NCBI GenBank assembly: GCA_020849495.1
Contig: JADLGD010000196.1
Span: 1-41,860 of the forward strand
Direction: 5' to 3'
DNA from: Fluviicola sp.
GTDB lineage: Bacteria; Bacteroidota; Bacteroidia; Flavobacteriales_D; Crocinitomicaceae
DNA: 41,860 nt
Under the pieces are notes generated by a model. It did not search any database, was not told where the DNA came from, and worked only from the letters and a program-made list of their open reading frames with translations. How positions within the stretch are numbered: the first letter of the stretch is position 1; every line of letters starts with the position of its first letter. Shown here one piece after another: positions 7,752 through 15,969 of the stretch. A program made the position numbers and the translations under genes.

Positions 7752-9298
7752 CAGAGAGCAATTTCGTTATTATTTTTGTCTTGGAAGCTGTATTCCAAAA
7801 GATGATGAGCAGTAACGCCTCTTACATCGATCCATTTCTTGTACTTAAAGAACCATTTCCATTGTTTTGAAATGAACCCTCTTTTAAAATAAGCTTCTAA
7901 ATAAGGGTGAACCAACAAGGTTACTTTTGCTTCTTTGCGATCAGTCAACAAGAAATTCAAATTCATTTCAATCTCTTCAGCAAAGAGAATAGAAGCTTGA
8001 ACTTCACCTGTACCGTTACAAGTAGGGCACTTTTCAGATGTGTTGATATCCGTTTCTGGTCTTACACGCTGACGTGTAATTTCCACAACTCCGAATTTAG
8101 ATGGAGGAAGTATGTTGTGTTTCGCACGATCAGATCGCATGAATTCTTTCAACTTCTCAAACAAATCCTTGTTGTTTTCTTTATCGTGCATATCGATGAA
8201 ATCAATACACACAATACCGCCCATATCACGTAATTGAAGCAAGCGAGCAATTTCTTCTGCCGCTTCAACATTGGTAGCTAACGCATTCGACTCCTGACCT
8301 TCAGCACCTTTTCTGTTACCGCTATTGACATCGATAACATGCATTGCTTCCGTGTGTTCGATGATCAAGTAACCTCCAGAAGGAAGTGGTACTTTTTTAC
8401 CAAACATGGTCTTAATTTGCTTGTTGATTCCGAAACGCTCAAAAATATCGAGTTTTCCGTCGTACAACTTTAAAATCTTTTCTCTTCCTGGTGCAATTCC
8501 ACTGATGTATTCTTTCAATTCAGCCATCAGCTTTTCGTCGCTCAAATGGATGTTTGTAAAATCAGCATTCAGTAAATCGCGTAAAATCGAAGAAGTCTTA
8601 TCGATTTCGCCCAGTACTCTACGTGGAGGAGTTGCTTGCTTTAAATTCGCATGCATGGTCTTCCACTTCTCCATTAAATTGCGTAAATCTTGATCAAGTG
8701 CTTCCACTTTTTTGTTTTCCGCAACAGTTCTGATGATTACGCCAAAGTTTTTTGGTTTGATATCGTCCATCAGGTTTCTCAAACGATCTCTTTCTTCTTG
8801 ACTTTTAATTTTCTGTGAAATCGAAATTTTTTCAGAAAACGGCACAAGTACCAAATATCTTCCAGCTAAAGTCAATTCGGCACACAAACGTGGACCTTTA
8901 CTTGAGATGGGTTCTTTCGCTACTTGAACAAGAATCGGAGAAGAAGAGGATACGATATCCGTAATTTTGCCGTCCTTAGGAATGTCTTTTTCCGATTTGA
9001 AATACAACAAATCAGCAACATTCTGCTTCCCTTGCAGGGTATCTCGGGTGAATTTATCCAATGACTGAAACTGTGGTCCCAAATCGAGGTAATGCAAAAA
9101 GGCATCTTTCTCGTATCCGACATCCACAAACGCAGCGTTTAAGCTAGGAACAACTTTTCGCACTTTTCCAAGGTAGATATCGCCCACCATGAAATCCGTG
9201 TTTGCATGTTCCTCATGCAATTCAACCAATTTACCATCACGCAGAAGAGCAAGCCAGACACCACCTGGACGGGCATCTAAAACTAGTTCTAAACTCAC
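7751..9298 (-). CDS. rng: Ribonuclease G/E family endoribonuclease
   Basis: Single-strand-specific endoribonuclease of rRNA and mRNA processing. At 515 residues it matches RNase G and lacks the long scaffold tail of enteric RNase E. The N terminus carries an S1 RNA-binding domain (about 38-128, with [23 protein letters not shown]). The catalytic DNase I-like domain holds the magnesium-binding Asp323 ([10 protein letters not shown]) and Asp366 ([11 protein letters not shown]). The zinc-link CPTC is at 424-427. The start codon appears to be GTG, at the point where homologues begin (MSLELVLDA). It is followed by recX through a 1-bp stop-start overlap; the 30-residue gene upstream has its own terminator. 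Confidence 0.93.
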   Translation of the reverse strand: MSLELVLDARPGGVWLALLRDGKLVELHEEHANTDFMVGDIYLGKVRKVVPSLNAAFVDVGYEKDAFLHYLDLGPQFQSLDKFTRDTLQGKQNVADLLYFKSEKDIPKDGKITDIVSSSSPILVQVAKEPISSKGPRLCAELTLAGRYLVLVPFSEKISISQKIKSQEERDRLRNLMDDIKPKNFGVIIRTVAENKKVEALDQDLRNLMEKWKTMHANLKQATPPRRVLGEIDKTSSILRDLLNADFTNIHLSDEKLMAELKEYISGIAPGREKILKLYDGKLDIFERFGINKQIKTMFGKKVPLPSGGYLIIEHTEAMHVIDVNSGNRKGAEGQESNALATNVEAAEEIARLLQLRDMGGIVCIDFIDMHDKENNKDLFEKLKEFMRSDRAKHNILPPSKFGVVEITRQRVRPETDINTSEKCPTCNGTGEVQASILFAEEIEMNLNFLLTDRKEAKVTLLVHPYLEAYFKRGFISKQWKWFFKYKKWIDVRGVTAHHLLEYSFQDKNNNEIAL

Positions 9299-9328
9299 GA
9301 GTGTTAAATTAGAAAGTGACTAAAACAG

Positions 9329-9358
9329 AAAAACTTAGTAAGCAAAACACTTACTAAG
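9329..9358 (-). terminator. Intrinsic terminator after the small ribosomal-type gene
   Basis: A perfect 9-bp stem (CTTAGTAAG at 9334-9342, CTTACTAAG at 9350-9358) with a 7-nt loop is followed on the minus strand by five T. It ends transcription from the 30-residue gene before RNase G begins, so rng needs its own promoter or read-through. Confidence 0.75.
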
Positions 9359-9381
9359 CTCTCTAAACTTTTTAAAAAAGA

Positions 9382-9474
9382 TTATTTCTTTTTCTTATGA
9401 CGGTTTTTTCTTAGTCTTTTCTTACGCTTGTGCGTCGCCATTTTATGTCTTTTTCTTTTTTTACCGCTTGGCAT
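9382..9474 (-). CDS. AURKAIP1/COX24-like small basic protein (bS22/mS38 type)
   Basis: A 30-residue protein beginning MPSGKKRKRHKMATHKRKKR and ending in HKKKK, with Lys, Arg and His making up more than two thirds of it. This matches the conserved tiny Bacteroidota protein annotated with the AURKAIP1/COX24 domain, whose relatives are the mitochondrial small-subunit protein mS38 and actinobacterial bS22, bound to 16S-type rRNA in the small subunit. A structural ribosomal role in this organism is therefore likely but inferred. It sits alone between a hairpin at 9536-9560 and a strong terminator at 9329-9358, which suits a short, highly expressed transcript. The start is fixed by the family's MPSGKKRKRHKM N terminus. 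Confidence 0.85.
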   Translation of the reverse strand: MPSGKKRKRHKMATHKRKKRLRKNRHKKKK

Positions 9475-9535
9475 AGCAATGATATTTATAGTTAATAATT
9501 CAATTAATTCTCAGTTGAATACCTCTTTAAATGAA

Positions 9536-9560
9536 GCACTCCTGCGTTTAACAGGAGTGC
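9536..9560 (-). terminator. Hairpin between hup and the 30-residue gene
   Basis: A perfect 9-bp GC-containing stem (GCACTCCTG / CAGGAGTGC) with a 7-nt loop lies 52 bp past the HU stop and 62 bp before the next start. The run after it on the minus strand (TTCATTTAAA) is only a weak U-tract. It may terminate the HU transcript or be a processing site or attenuator for the small gene. Confidence 0.5.
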
Positions 9561-9612
9561 AAAGATATTAAAATAAATTTTTCTACAACCTTTCAGTGAG
9601 AAAAACAGCAAA

Positions 9613-9903
9613 TTATTTCACGATTTGCTTATTCTTAACCTCTTCTACAAAAGTTTTCGCTGGCTTAAAAGCCGGAATGTTATGAGCTGGAATGATGATC
9701 GTTGTATTTTTAGAGATATTACGACCAGTTTTTTCTGCTCTCTCTTTCACGATAAAACTACCAAAACCTCTCAAGTATACGTTTTGACCTTTCGTTAATG
9801 AAGTTTTAATCGATGTCATGAACGCCTCAACAGCCTTTTGAGCTTCATTTCTTTCCAACCCTGTTTCTTCTGCAATCTCAGCAACGATATCTGCCTTTGT
9901 CAT
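9613..9903 (-). CDS. HU/IHF-family DNA-binding protein
   Basis: A 96-residue nucleoid protein that bends DNA as a dimer. The N-terminal helices (MTKADIVAEIAEETGLERNE) are followed by the family signature GFGSFIVKERAEKTGRN (about 47-63) and the DNA-binding arm, which here carries IIPAHNIPAFKPAK. Residues after about 90 form a short basic tail (KNKQIVK). It diverges from mutY. Its neighbourhood with mutY, ssb and gldD is common in flavobacteria. A good -7 box lies about 45 bp upstream. Confidence 0.92.
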   Translation of the reverse strand: MTKADIVAEIAEETGLERNEAQKAVEAFMTSIKTSLTKGQNVYLRGFGSFIVKERAEKTGRNISKNTTIIIPAHNIPAFKPAKTFVEEVKNKQIVK

Positions 9904-9947
9904 TTTGTTATAAATTAATAGATTTTCAACAATGTGATTTTCAGTCG

Positions 9948-9955
9948 CAAAAGTA
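9948..9955 (-). promoter_or_regulatory. -7 box for the HU gene
   Basis: TACTTTTG on the minus strand is a perfect match to the Bacteroidota consensus TAnnTTTG, giving a leader of roughly 35-40 nt. A clear -33 TTG at the usual spacing is not obvious. Confidence 0.5.
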
Positions 9956-10012
9956 GTTAGTCAAAAGCGTTTATTTTTGTTTTCTTTTAACTTTTTATGA
10001 AATTTTCCCTAA

Positions 10013-11050
10013 ATGACTGATTTTGTTCTACAAATAAGCGATTGGTACAGACTAAATTCAAGAGATTTACCTTGGCGAACGACAAAAAACGCGTATTTCA
10101 TCTGGTTGTCGGAAGTAATTTTGCAACAAACGAGGGTCGACCAAGGACTTTCTTACTACCAAAAGTTTGTCCAAAATTTCCCCACAATTTTCGATTTAGC
10201 AAATGCAGATGAAGCCGAAGTTCTCAAAAATTGGCAAGGATTGGGCTATTATTCACGCGCCAGAAATCTTCATCAAACAGCCAAACAAGTCGTGGAATTG
10301 TACAACGGAGAATTTCCAGCGAACTATAATGACCTACTGAAACTAAAAGGAATTGGTCCATATACCGCTGCAGCCATCGCTTCGTTTGCCTTTGATTTGC
10401 CTCATGCTGTGGTAGATGGGAACGTGTATCGCATTCTAAGTCGATACTTCGGAATTGACGAAGCCATCGATAGTACAAATGGTAAAAAAACGTTCCAGGC
10501 ATTAGCAGACGAACTCATTCCTGAGAAGCATGCAGCTTTGTTCAATCAATCCATCATGGAATTTGGATCACTTGCTTGCACACCTTCCAATCCCGATTGT
10601 GAAAACTGTATTTTGTTTGAAACATGTGCTTCTGGTAAAAGTGGACTTGCCAACACAAGACCTTTGAAATCAAAGAAAACAAAAGTGAGAGATCGCTACT
10701 TTCATTACTTCCACATTGAATTTGAAGGAAAAATTGCACTCCAAAAACGAATGGGGAAAGATGTCTGGCATGCACTTTACGAATTCCCGATGATAGAAAC
10801 GGAAATCTCTACTTTGAATGAGGCTGCAATCCAAGATTGGGGAATTATTTTACCCTCTCCATCTTTTGCTTCTAAACACGTATTGAGTCACCAACGGATT
10901 CATGCACAATTTTATCATCTGGAACAGAAAGAACTAAATCCTGCAATTTTAGCTTCATTCAATTTTGTACAGACCAATCAATTTGATACTTACCCCATTC
11001 ATCGTTTGATGGAACGCTATTGGGAATTTCACTCGGAGAAAAAGAAATAA
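10013..11050 (+). CDS. mutY: A/G-specific adenine DNA glycosylase MutY
   Basis: Removes adenine mispaired with 8-oxoguanine. All the key parts are visible: catalytic Glu34 in SEVILQQTRV, the helix-hairpin-helix LKGIGPYTAAAIASFAF (about 111-127), catalytic Asp135 in VVDGNVYRI, and the 4Fe-4S ligands Cys189, Cys196, Cys199 and Cys205 in the C-x6-C-x2-C-x5-C spacing. The C-terminal NUDIX-like domain that reads 8-oxoG is present (about 225-345, with HVLSHQRIHAQFY). Length of 345 fits the family. It diverges from the HU gene and is followed by ssb after 40 bp. Confidence 0.95.
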   Translation: MTDFVLQISDWYRLNSRDLPWRTTKNAYFIWLSEVILQQTRVDQGLSYYQKFVQNFPTIFDLANADEAEVLKNWQGLGYYSRARNLHQTAKQVVELYNGEFPANYNDLLKLKGIGPYTAAAIASFAFDLPHAVVDGNVYRILSRYFGIDEAIDSTNGKKTFQALADELIPEKHAALFNQSIMEFGSLACTPSNPDCENCILFETCASGKSGLANTRPLKSKKTKVRDRYFHYFHIEFEGKIALQKRMGKDVWHALYEFPMIETEISTLNEAAIQDWGIILPSPSFASKHVLSHQRIHAQFYHLEQKELNPAILASFNFVQTNQFDTYPIHRLMERYWEFHSEKKK

Positions 11051-11066
11051 ACAAGCGAGCAATTAT

Positions 11067-11074
11067 TATATTTG
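11067..11074 (+). promoter_or_regulatory. -7 box for ssb
   Basis: TATATTTG fits TAnnTTTG exactly and lies 16 bp before the ssb start, so ssb probably has its own transcript as well as any read-through from mutY. Confidence 0.5.
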
Positions 11075-11090
11075 TATCAATACATGAATT

Positions 11091-11549
11091 ATGGCTGGAA
11101 CAGTAAATAAAGTGATTTTAATCGGCAATATCGGTAAAGATCCTGAGGTAAGACGTTTAGAAAACGGAGGTGTAGTAGCAAATTTTCCTATCGCAACTTC
11201 TGAAACATATACAGACCGCACCACTGGTGAACGAAAAGAAAATACCGATTGGCACAACATCGTTTTATGGAGAGGATTAGCTGAAATTGCTGAAAAATAT
11301 GCTCGTAAAGGTCAGAAAGTGTACATTGAAGGGAAATTAAAGAACCGTTCTTGGACGGATCAAAATGGCAACACACGCTACACAACGGAAGTCTTAGCTG
11401 ATGAGATGACTCTATTAACTCCTAGAAGTGAAAATCCAAGCGGTGAAGCACCCGTTCAATCACCTCCACCCTATCCTACCAATTCACCGCAGACTCCACC
11501 AAGTCCGATGAATTTAGGAACTATGGACGATGATGATCTTCCTTTTTAA
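11091..11549 (+). CDS. ssb: Single-stranded DNA-binding protein
   Basis: Coats single-stranded DNA in replication and repair. The OB fold spans residues 1 to about 107, beginning [19 protein letters not shown], with [20 protein letters not shown] and the [13 protein letters not shown] strand typical of SSB. A proline-rich linker (about 120-142) leads to the acidic protein-interaction tip DDDDLPF at the extreme C terminus. Length 152. It lies between mutY and gldD; in most gliding flavobacteria gldE would come next, but here gldD follows directly after about 60 bp. Confidence 0.95.
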   Translation: MAGTVNKVILIGNIGKDPEVRRLENGGVVANFPIATSETYTDRTTGERKENTDWHNIVLWRGLAEIAEKYARKGQKVYIEGKLKNRSWTDQNGNTRYTTEVLADEMTLLTPRSENPSGEAPVQSPPPYPTNSPQTPPSPMNLGTMDDDDLPF

Positions 11550-11609
11550 TCTTGTGTAACTATTCGTTAGCAAAAACATTTTAAGTTACCAATACAGGGA
11601 CAAACAACC

Positions 11610-12197
11610 ATGAAAAAACTTTTTTGGATTTCTTTAGCACTACTCTCTTTGGGCTTAGTGAGTTGTGGAGACGATGAATTATTAATTCCCAAACCGCCTA
11701 CTTTTTTGAGAAATAATTTACCCGAACATACGTACAAAGTCATCAATGACAATCCGCATTATCAATTTGAAGCTTCGGAAGTGTACATTGTGAAACCTGT
11801 TTTGTTTGGCACTCAAATGACCGATCACAAAGAAATCAACTTGGGTGTATTGAATGGTGTTTTGTATTTGAACTATTATTCCATTCCCAACCGCGACACT
11901 TTGATTCGCTACATCAATCTTTCGAATGACAAAATTGATGAGCACCAGGTAAAAGCTGACCGAATAGTCGATCAACAAATGATCAATGCAAAGAAAAAAG
12001 TGTATGGAACATTTTTCGAACTGCAAGGAAATGTAGCAACCAATTTTCAATTTTATTTAACCGATTCAACCAATCATTTCCTCCGTGGTGAGTTATTGAT
12101 GAATTGTGCTCCCAATTATGATTCATTGCGACCAAGTCTTGATTACATCAAAAAAGACATCTTGCATTTGATTGAAACCTTTGAATGGAAAAAATAA
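11610..12197 (+). CDS. gldD: Gliding motility lipoprotein GldD
   Basis: Envelope lipoprotein needed for gliding and T9SS function in Flavobacterium. The signal peptide ends in the lipobox LVSC, with Cys19 lipidated. Family hallmarks are the proline-rich IPKPPTFLRNNLP start of the mature protein, QVKADRIVDQQMINAKKKVYG in the middle (contiguous match shortened here to its landmarks KADRIV and KKVYG), FYLTDSTNHFLRGEL and the C-terminal NYDSLRPSLDYIKKDI. The 195-residue length is typical. The position after mutY and ssb also fits. The partner gene gldE is missing from the expected place. Confidence 0.88.
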   Translation: MKKLFWISLALLSLGLVSCGDDELLIPKPPTFLRNNLPEHTYKVINDNPHYQFEASEVYIVKPVLFGTQMTDHKEINLGVLNGVLYLNYYSIPNRDTLIRYINLSNDKIDEHQVKADRIVDQQMINAKKKVYGTFFELQGNVATNFQFYLTDSTNHFLRGELLMNCAPNYDSLRPSLDYIKKDILHLIETFEWKK

Positions 12198-12263
12198 ATT
12201 CATAGATAGCTTTTTGTAGTGCGGTAAGATTTGTTTAAATTTAACCAAACTATAGAACTATAT

Positions 12264-14630
12264 ATGAAAAAACTACTCCTTTTGGCACTCTTATCGTGCT
12301 CCTCGGGTGCGTTTGCTCAACAGTATTCTCGCGCAAAAATTCTCACTGATTCCAGAGGGCTCCAAACCTTAGCTGAATTAGGAATTGCGGTAGATCATGG
12401 TACTGTTAAACGCGACACCTATTTTATTTCCGATTTTTCGGATGTAGAAATTCAACAAATCAGAGAAGCTGGTTACACGGTTGAAATCCTTATCGAGGAT
12501 GTAAAAGCATATTACGTCAATCAAAACAAAGGTATTCAGCAATCTTTAGACACTAAAAACGTAGGCTGTGGTGGCGCAAACGGTGGAAGTAACACTTTTA
12601 CACCAGACGTTCCAAGTAATTTCAACTTGGGCTCAATGGGTGGTTTTTACACTTACCAAGAGTTTTTAGATGAAATTGATGCGATGGCAACGCAGTATCC
12701 TAATTTAATCACAGCTAAAGCACCAATTTCAACATTTCAAACTCATCAGAACAGACCGATTTACTATTTGAAAATGTCTGATAATCCTGCAACTGATGAA
12801 GCTGAACCAGAAATTCTTTACACAGCAATTCACCATGCTCGTGAACCAAATTCCTTATCAGAAGTGATTTTCTACATGTGGTACATGCTAGAAAATTATG
12901 CAAACAATGATGAAATCAAATACTTGGTTGACAATTCTGAATTATTCTTTGTTCCGATGATCAATCCTGATGGTTACATCTACAATGAAATCAACGATCC
13001 TAACGGAGGTGGAATGTGGCGTAAAAACCGAAAATTGAACAGCGGTGGAAGCTATGGTGTGGATTTGAACCGTAACTATTCTTATGGATGGGGAACTACT
13101 GGTACTTCTGCTACACAATCAAACGACACTTATTGTGGAACGGCTCCATTTTCTGAACCGGAAACACAAGCAATCAAATGGTTTTGTGAGCAACGCAACT
13201 TTGTGTTTGCTTTCAACGCGCATACGTATGCCAACGACATCTTATTTCCAATAGGAACAACAACGGCAGAATTTGCTGAAGACCATGATTATTTTACAGC
13301 TTTTACAGAGCACATGGTGCAATTCAACGGATATGACAACATCAAAAGTTCGGATTTATACCCCGCTTCTGGTGACTCCGATGATTACATGTACAAAGTT
13401 GATACGGTTATTAAACCAAAAATCTTTGCAATGACTCCTGAAGTAAGTAACACTTCTGGTGGTTTTTGGCCAGCTTCATCTGAAATTACAGGTATTTGTC
13501 AAGAAATGGTTTTCCCTAACTTGATTTTAGCGCATTTAGCACACAAATACTTGGTGGTGGATGATACTGATCCAAATAGCATCGTTACAACAACAGGAAA
13601 CTTTAATCACAGTGCTTATCGTTTAGGTTTGGAAAATGGACCTGTTACGGTTAGTATCACTCCAATTACAGGAATCCAAAGTATTGGAACGAGTGTCAAT
13701 CACGATTTAGCAATCATGGAGACTGCAACGGGAAGTATTTCTTACACCCTTTCTCCTACTATACAATTTGGAGATCTTGTGAAGTATGTGTTGAATACCG
13801 ATTACGGTTTATGGATCAAACACGATACGATTACGAAAACGTATGGTGCTTTGACTTCACAAGTATTGGATCAGGCGAATAACAACGCTAACTGGACAGG
13901 TAACTGGGCTACAACAACCAGTCAATTTGTTTCACCTAGTTCTTCGTTTACAGAAAGTCCAACGGGACAGTACGCGAATAGCTCAACTAAAACTTATACT
14001 TTCAATCAAACAATTGATTTAACGAATGCAACTGATGCTGGTATCAAGTACTATGCAAAATGGGACATTGAAAACAATTTTGATTTCTGTCAATTTCAAG
14101 TTTCAACAGACAATGGAACGACTTGGATTGGTCAGTGTGGTTTGTACACCAATGCTGGAACAAGTGCAAATGGAAGTGCACAACCGGATGGAGAACCTGT
14201 TTATGATGGAACACAAGCCTCTTGGGTTTTAGAAGAAATGAGTTTGAGTGATTACATTGGACAATCCATCAAAGTGCGTTTTTACTTTGAATCAGATGGT
14301 GGTGTAAGAGCTGACGGATTTTACTTCGATGACTTTGAAGTGATGTACAACTTAGATTTAAGCAGTTTAGATGAAGTCAATGTAAATGGAATGAACGTAA
14401 TTCCAAACCCTGCAACAACAAATGCATACATCTCGTTGAATAAACCAAGTGCTGCTGGAAACGTGATGGTTGACAGTTTAGCAGGACAATTGGTTTTCCA
14501 AAAAGAGATTCAAGAATTGACAAATAAAATTGAATTGAACATTCAAAACTGGAACGAAGGTGTTTACCAAGTTGTGGTGATGGATGAAAACGGATCTACT
14601 TATCAAAACAAATTAGTCGTTATTCACTAA
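12264..14630 (+). CDS. Secreted M14 zinc carboxypeptidase with type A T9SS sorting domain
   Basis: An extracellular peptidase of 788 residues. I use the ATG at 12264, which begins the signal peptide MKKLLLLALLSCSSGAFAQ, not the one 33 bp upstream. The catalytic M14 domain covers about 125-430: zinc ligands His191 and Glu194 in HHAREP and His320 in FNAHTYAND, substrate-binding GVDLNRNYSYGW (265-276), and catalytic Glu393 in TPEVSN. A propeptide-like region comes first. After it come a short beta domain and a jelly-roll/MAM-like module (about 540-700, FYFDDFEVMYN). The last 80 residues (VIPNPATTNAYISLN to QNKLVVIH) are a type A sorting domain, so export by T9SS is expected. A strong terminator follows. 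Confidence 0.9.
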   Translation: MKKLLLLALLSCSSGAFAQQYSRAKILTDSRGLQTLAELGIAVDHGTVKRDTYFISDFSDVEIQQIREAGYTVEILIEDVKAYYVNQNKGIQQSLDTKNVGCGGANGGSNTFTPDVPSNFNLGSMGGFYTYQEFLDEIDAMATQYPNLITAKAPISTFQTHQNRPIYYLKMSDNPATDEAEPEILYTAIHHAREPNSLSEVIFYMWYMLENYANNDEIKYLVDNSELFFVPMINPDGYIYNEINDPNGGGMWRKNRKLNSGGSYGVDLNRNYSYGWGTTGTSATQSNDTYCGTAPFSEPETQAIKWFCEQRNFVFAFNAHTYANDILFPIGTTTAEFAEDHDYFTAFTEHMVQFNGYDNIKSSDLYPASGDSDDYMYKVDTVIKPKIFAMTPEVSNTSGGFWPASSEITGICQEMVFPNLILAHLAHKYLVVDDTDPNSIVTTTGNFNHSAYRLGLENGPVTVSITPITGIQSIGTSVNHDLAIMETATGSISYTLSPTIQFGDLVKYVLNTDYGLWIKHDTITKTYGALTSQVLDQANNNANWTGNWATTTSQFVSPSSSFTESPTGQYANSSTKTYTFNQTIDLTNATDAGIKYYAKWDIENNFDFCQFQVSTDNGTTWIGQCGLYTNAGTSANGSAQPDGEPVYDGTQASWVLEEMSLSDYIGQSIKVRFYFESDGGVRADGFYFDDFEVMYNLDLSSLDEVNVNGMNVIPNPATTNAYISLNKPSAAGNVMVDSLAGQLVFQKEIQELTNKIELNIQNWNEGVYQVVVMDENGSTYQNKLVVIH

Positions 14631-14650
14631 GTTGTTTTTATAAAATTTAA

Positions 14651-14680
14651 AAGCGCTCGATTTATTCGAGCGTTTTTTTT
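14651..14680 (+). terminator. Terminator of the M14 peptidase gene
   Basis: Stem CGCTCGA (14654-14660) with TCGAGCG (14666-14672), a 5-nt loop and eight T immediately after. A classic rho-independent terminator about 20 bp past the stop. Confidence 0.85.
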
Positions 14681-14687
14681 GAGCAAA

Positions 14688-14723
14688 AGAAAAGGGATTG
14701 TCTAACTGAACAATCCCTTTTCT
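14688..14723 (-). terminator. Terminator of the small conserved gene
   Basis: A perfect 13-bp inverted repeat (AGAAAAGGGATTG, 14688-14700, with its complement at 14711-14723) around a 10-nt loop. On the minus strand the stem ends in T-rich sequence (CCCTTTTCTTTTG), so it terminates the gene at 14752-14943. It stands back to back with the peptidase terminator. Confidence 0.75.
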
Positions 14724-14751
14724 CACACTTTTACTTATGAGACTTGGTTGG

Positions 14752-14943
14752 TTACCCAACCCATTTATCGTCTTTCATTTCGCCTAAGATTACAACATCT
14801 TTGGTACGCGCATAATCCTCAGCTGCTAATAGCATTTGCTCACGTGTATCACGTCGTATTCTAATTCCTTGTGATCCTGAATTTCTTACTTCAATGTAAA
14901 AACCGTCTCGTAAACGTGCTGGCTTTGTTGGAGGTCTACCCAT
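14752..14943 (-). CDS. Small conserved protein, 63 residues, unknown function
   Basis: The product begins MGRPPTKPARLRDGFYIEVR and contains IRIRRDTREQMLLAAEDYARTKDVVILGE in outline: a basic, AT-hook-like GRPP start, a short beta pair and an amphipathic helix. I recall similar short proteins in flavobacteria with the LRDGFYIEVRN motif but no known function. The gene looks real: it has a perfect -7 box upstream, a perfect 13-bp terminator downstream and no competing frame. Binding to nucleic acid is possible given the basic N terminus, but that is a guess. Confidence 0.75.
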   Translation of the reverse strand: MGRPPTKPARLRDGFYIEVRNSGSQGIRIRRDTREQMLLAAEDYARTKDVVILGEMKDDKWVG

Positions 14944-14982
14944 GTGTCTGTCAATTTTTCTCGTCTAATATAACAACTACAT

Positions 14983-14990
14983 CAAACGTA
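14983..14990 (-). promoter_or_regulatory. -7 box for the 63-residue gene
   Basis: TACGTTTG on the minus strand fits TAnnTTTG exactly and lies 39 bp upstream of the start codon. No clear -33 element at the standard spacing. Confidence 0.5.
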
Positions 14991-15163
14991 ATGTTTTAAA
15001 TTATATTTTTTTAAGAATCAGTATTTTTTCAAAAATCCAGTTAAATTCTATAGAAATCAAGCAGATAGCAGGGTTAAATTACCAATACAGATTCGTTAAA
15101 TAGTTGGCGAAGATAGGTTATTTTATTGGATTTCAAGCAGAAAATTATCAACCGAGAGTCGAA

Positions 15164-15811
15164 TCAAGCGTTTTCAGTGGATTCAGAATCTGAAATTTGA
15201 TAGCTTGTGCCTAGTTCATTCATGTTCATATCTAGCAATTCCCAATACACAAACAAGGCAATTAAACGATCGGTTTTTCCTTTAGTTAATTTTGAAATGC
15301 GATAGATTTTACTCAATGTAACTTCGCCTTCAGTAGCAATCAGTTTCAATAATTGGGTTTCCTCATCCCCCATTTTGGCAGGTTGTATGGTTTCCGATTG
15401 ATTGAATTTCCAGATTTGAAGTAGAATTTTATTCGCTAATAAGGTGTGATCTTTTCTACGAACATAAGCTCTCCAACGATTTTCTTCATCGCGAGCCATT
15501 ACTGGAAGTTGCTCTGATTGCTCCACTTGGATTTCCAATACCAACTTCATGTCTTCTTTCCAAACGCGTTTTGAGAAAGTTAATGGAGGACTACAATACA
15601 TTTCTGCAGCAGCTTCAATCATGTGCAATTCCTCTTCAGGATTCACCCCTGCAACCTTGCCATTGTCTTTGACACCAATTAACAAACGTCCGCCATCTGT
15701 ATTCGCAAAAGCACAAAGTGTTCGAGCGATTTTCTTCGAATCACTGATCTGAAACTTGAAATCCAATTGTTGGTGTTCCCCTTGCTGAATAATGGAGCTA
15801 AGCGTTTCCAT
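15164..15811 (-). CDS. AlbA_2 / Schlafen-type domain protein
   Basis: A 215-residue cytoplasmic protein with an N-terminal AlbA_2 domain (about 8-130). Signature stretches are EHQQLDFKFQ (12-21), the glycine-rich CAFANTDGGRLLIGVKDNG (33-51) and a final YVRRKDHTLLAN. This domain binds nucleic acid or nucleotides in Schlafen-like and putative transcription-regulator proteins. The C-terminal third (about 145-205) looks like a winged helix (QLLKLIATEGEVTLSKIYRI, then LTKGKTDRLIALFVYWELL). A regulatory role is therefore plausible but unproven. It stands alone just downstream of the adhesin operon on the same strand, 158 bp past its last gene. Confidence 0.75.
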   Translation of the reverse strand: METLSSIIQQGEHQQLDFKFQISDSKKIARTLCAFANTDGGRLLIGVKDNGKVAGVNPEEELHMIEAAAEMYCSPPLTFSKRVWKEDMKLVLEIQVEQSEQLPVMARDEENRWRAYVRRKDHTLLANKILLQIWKFNQSETIQPAKMGDEETQLLKLIATEGEVTLSKIYRISKLTKGKTDRLIALFVYWELLDMNMNELGTSYQISDSESTENA

Positions 15812-15969
15812 GTAATTGTAAAAAGACGTGTATTGCGATTACTTCTGAAGTTTAAAATTACTTTAAATTCATCAATCAACATCGGTTATTTTTAACAAGC
15901 GTTGAAATTGACAAGCTCAAAAGGAAACATTCCTACTTTGAAACAGCACATTACAACAATCGCATCAAT

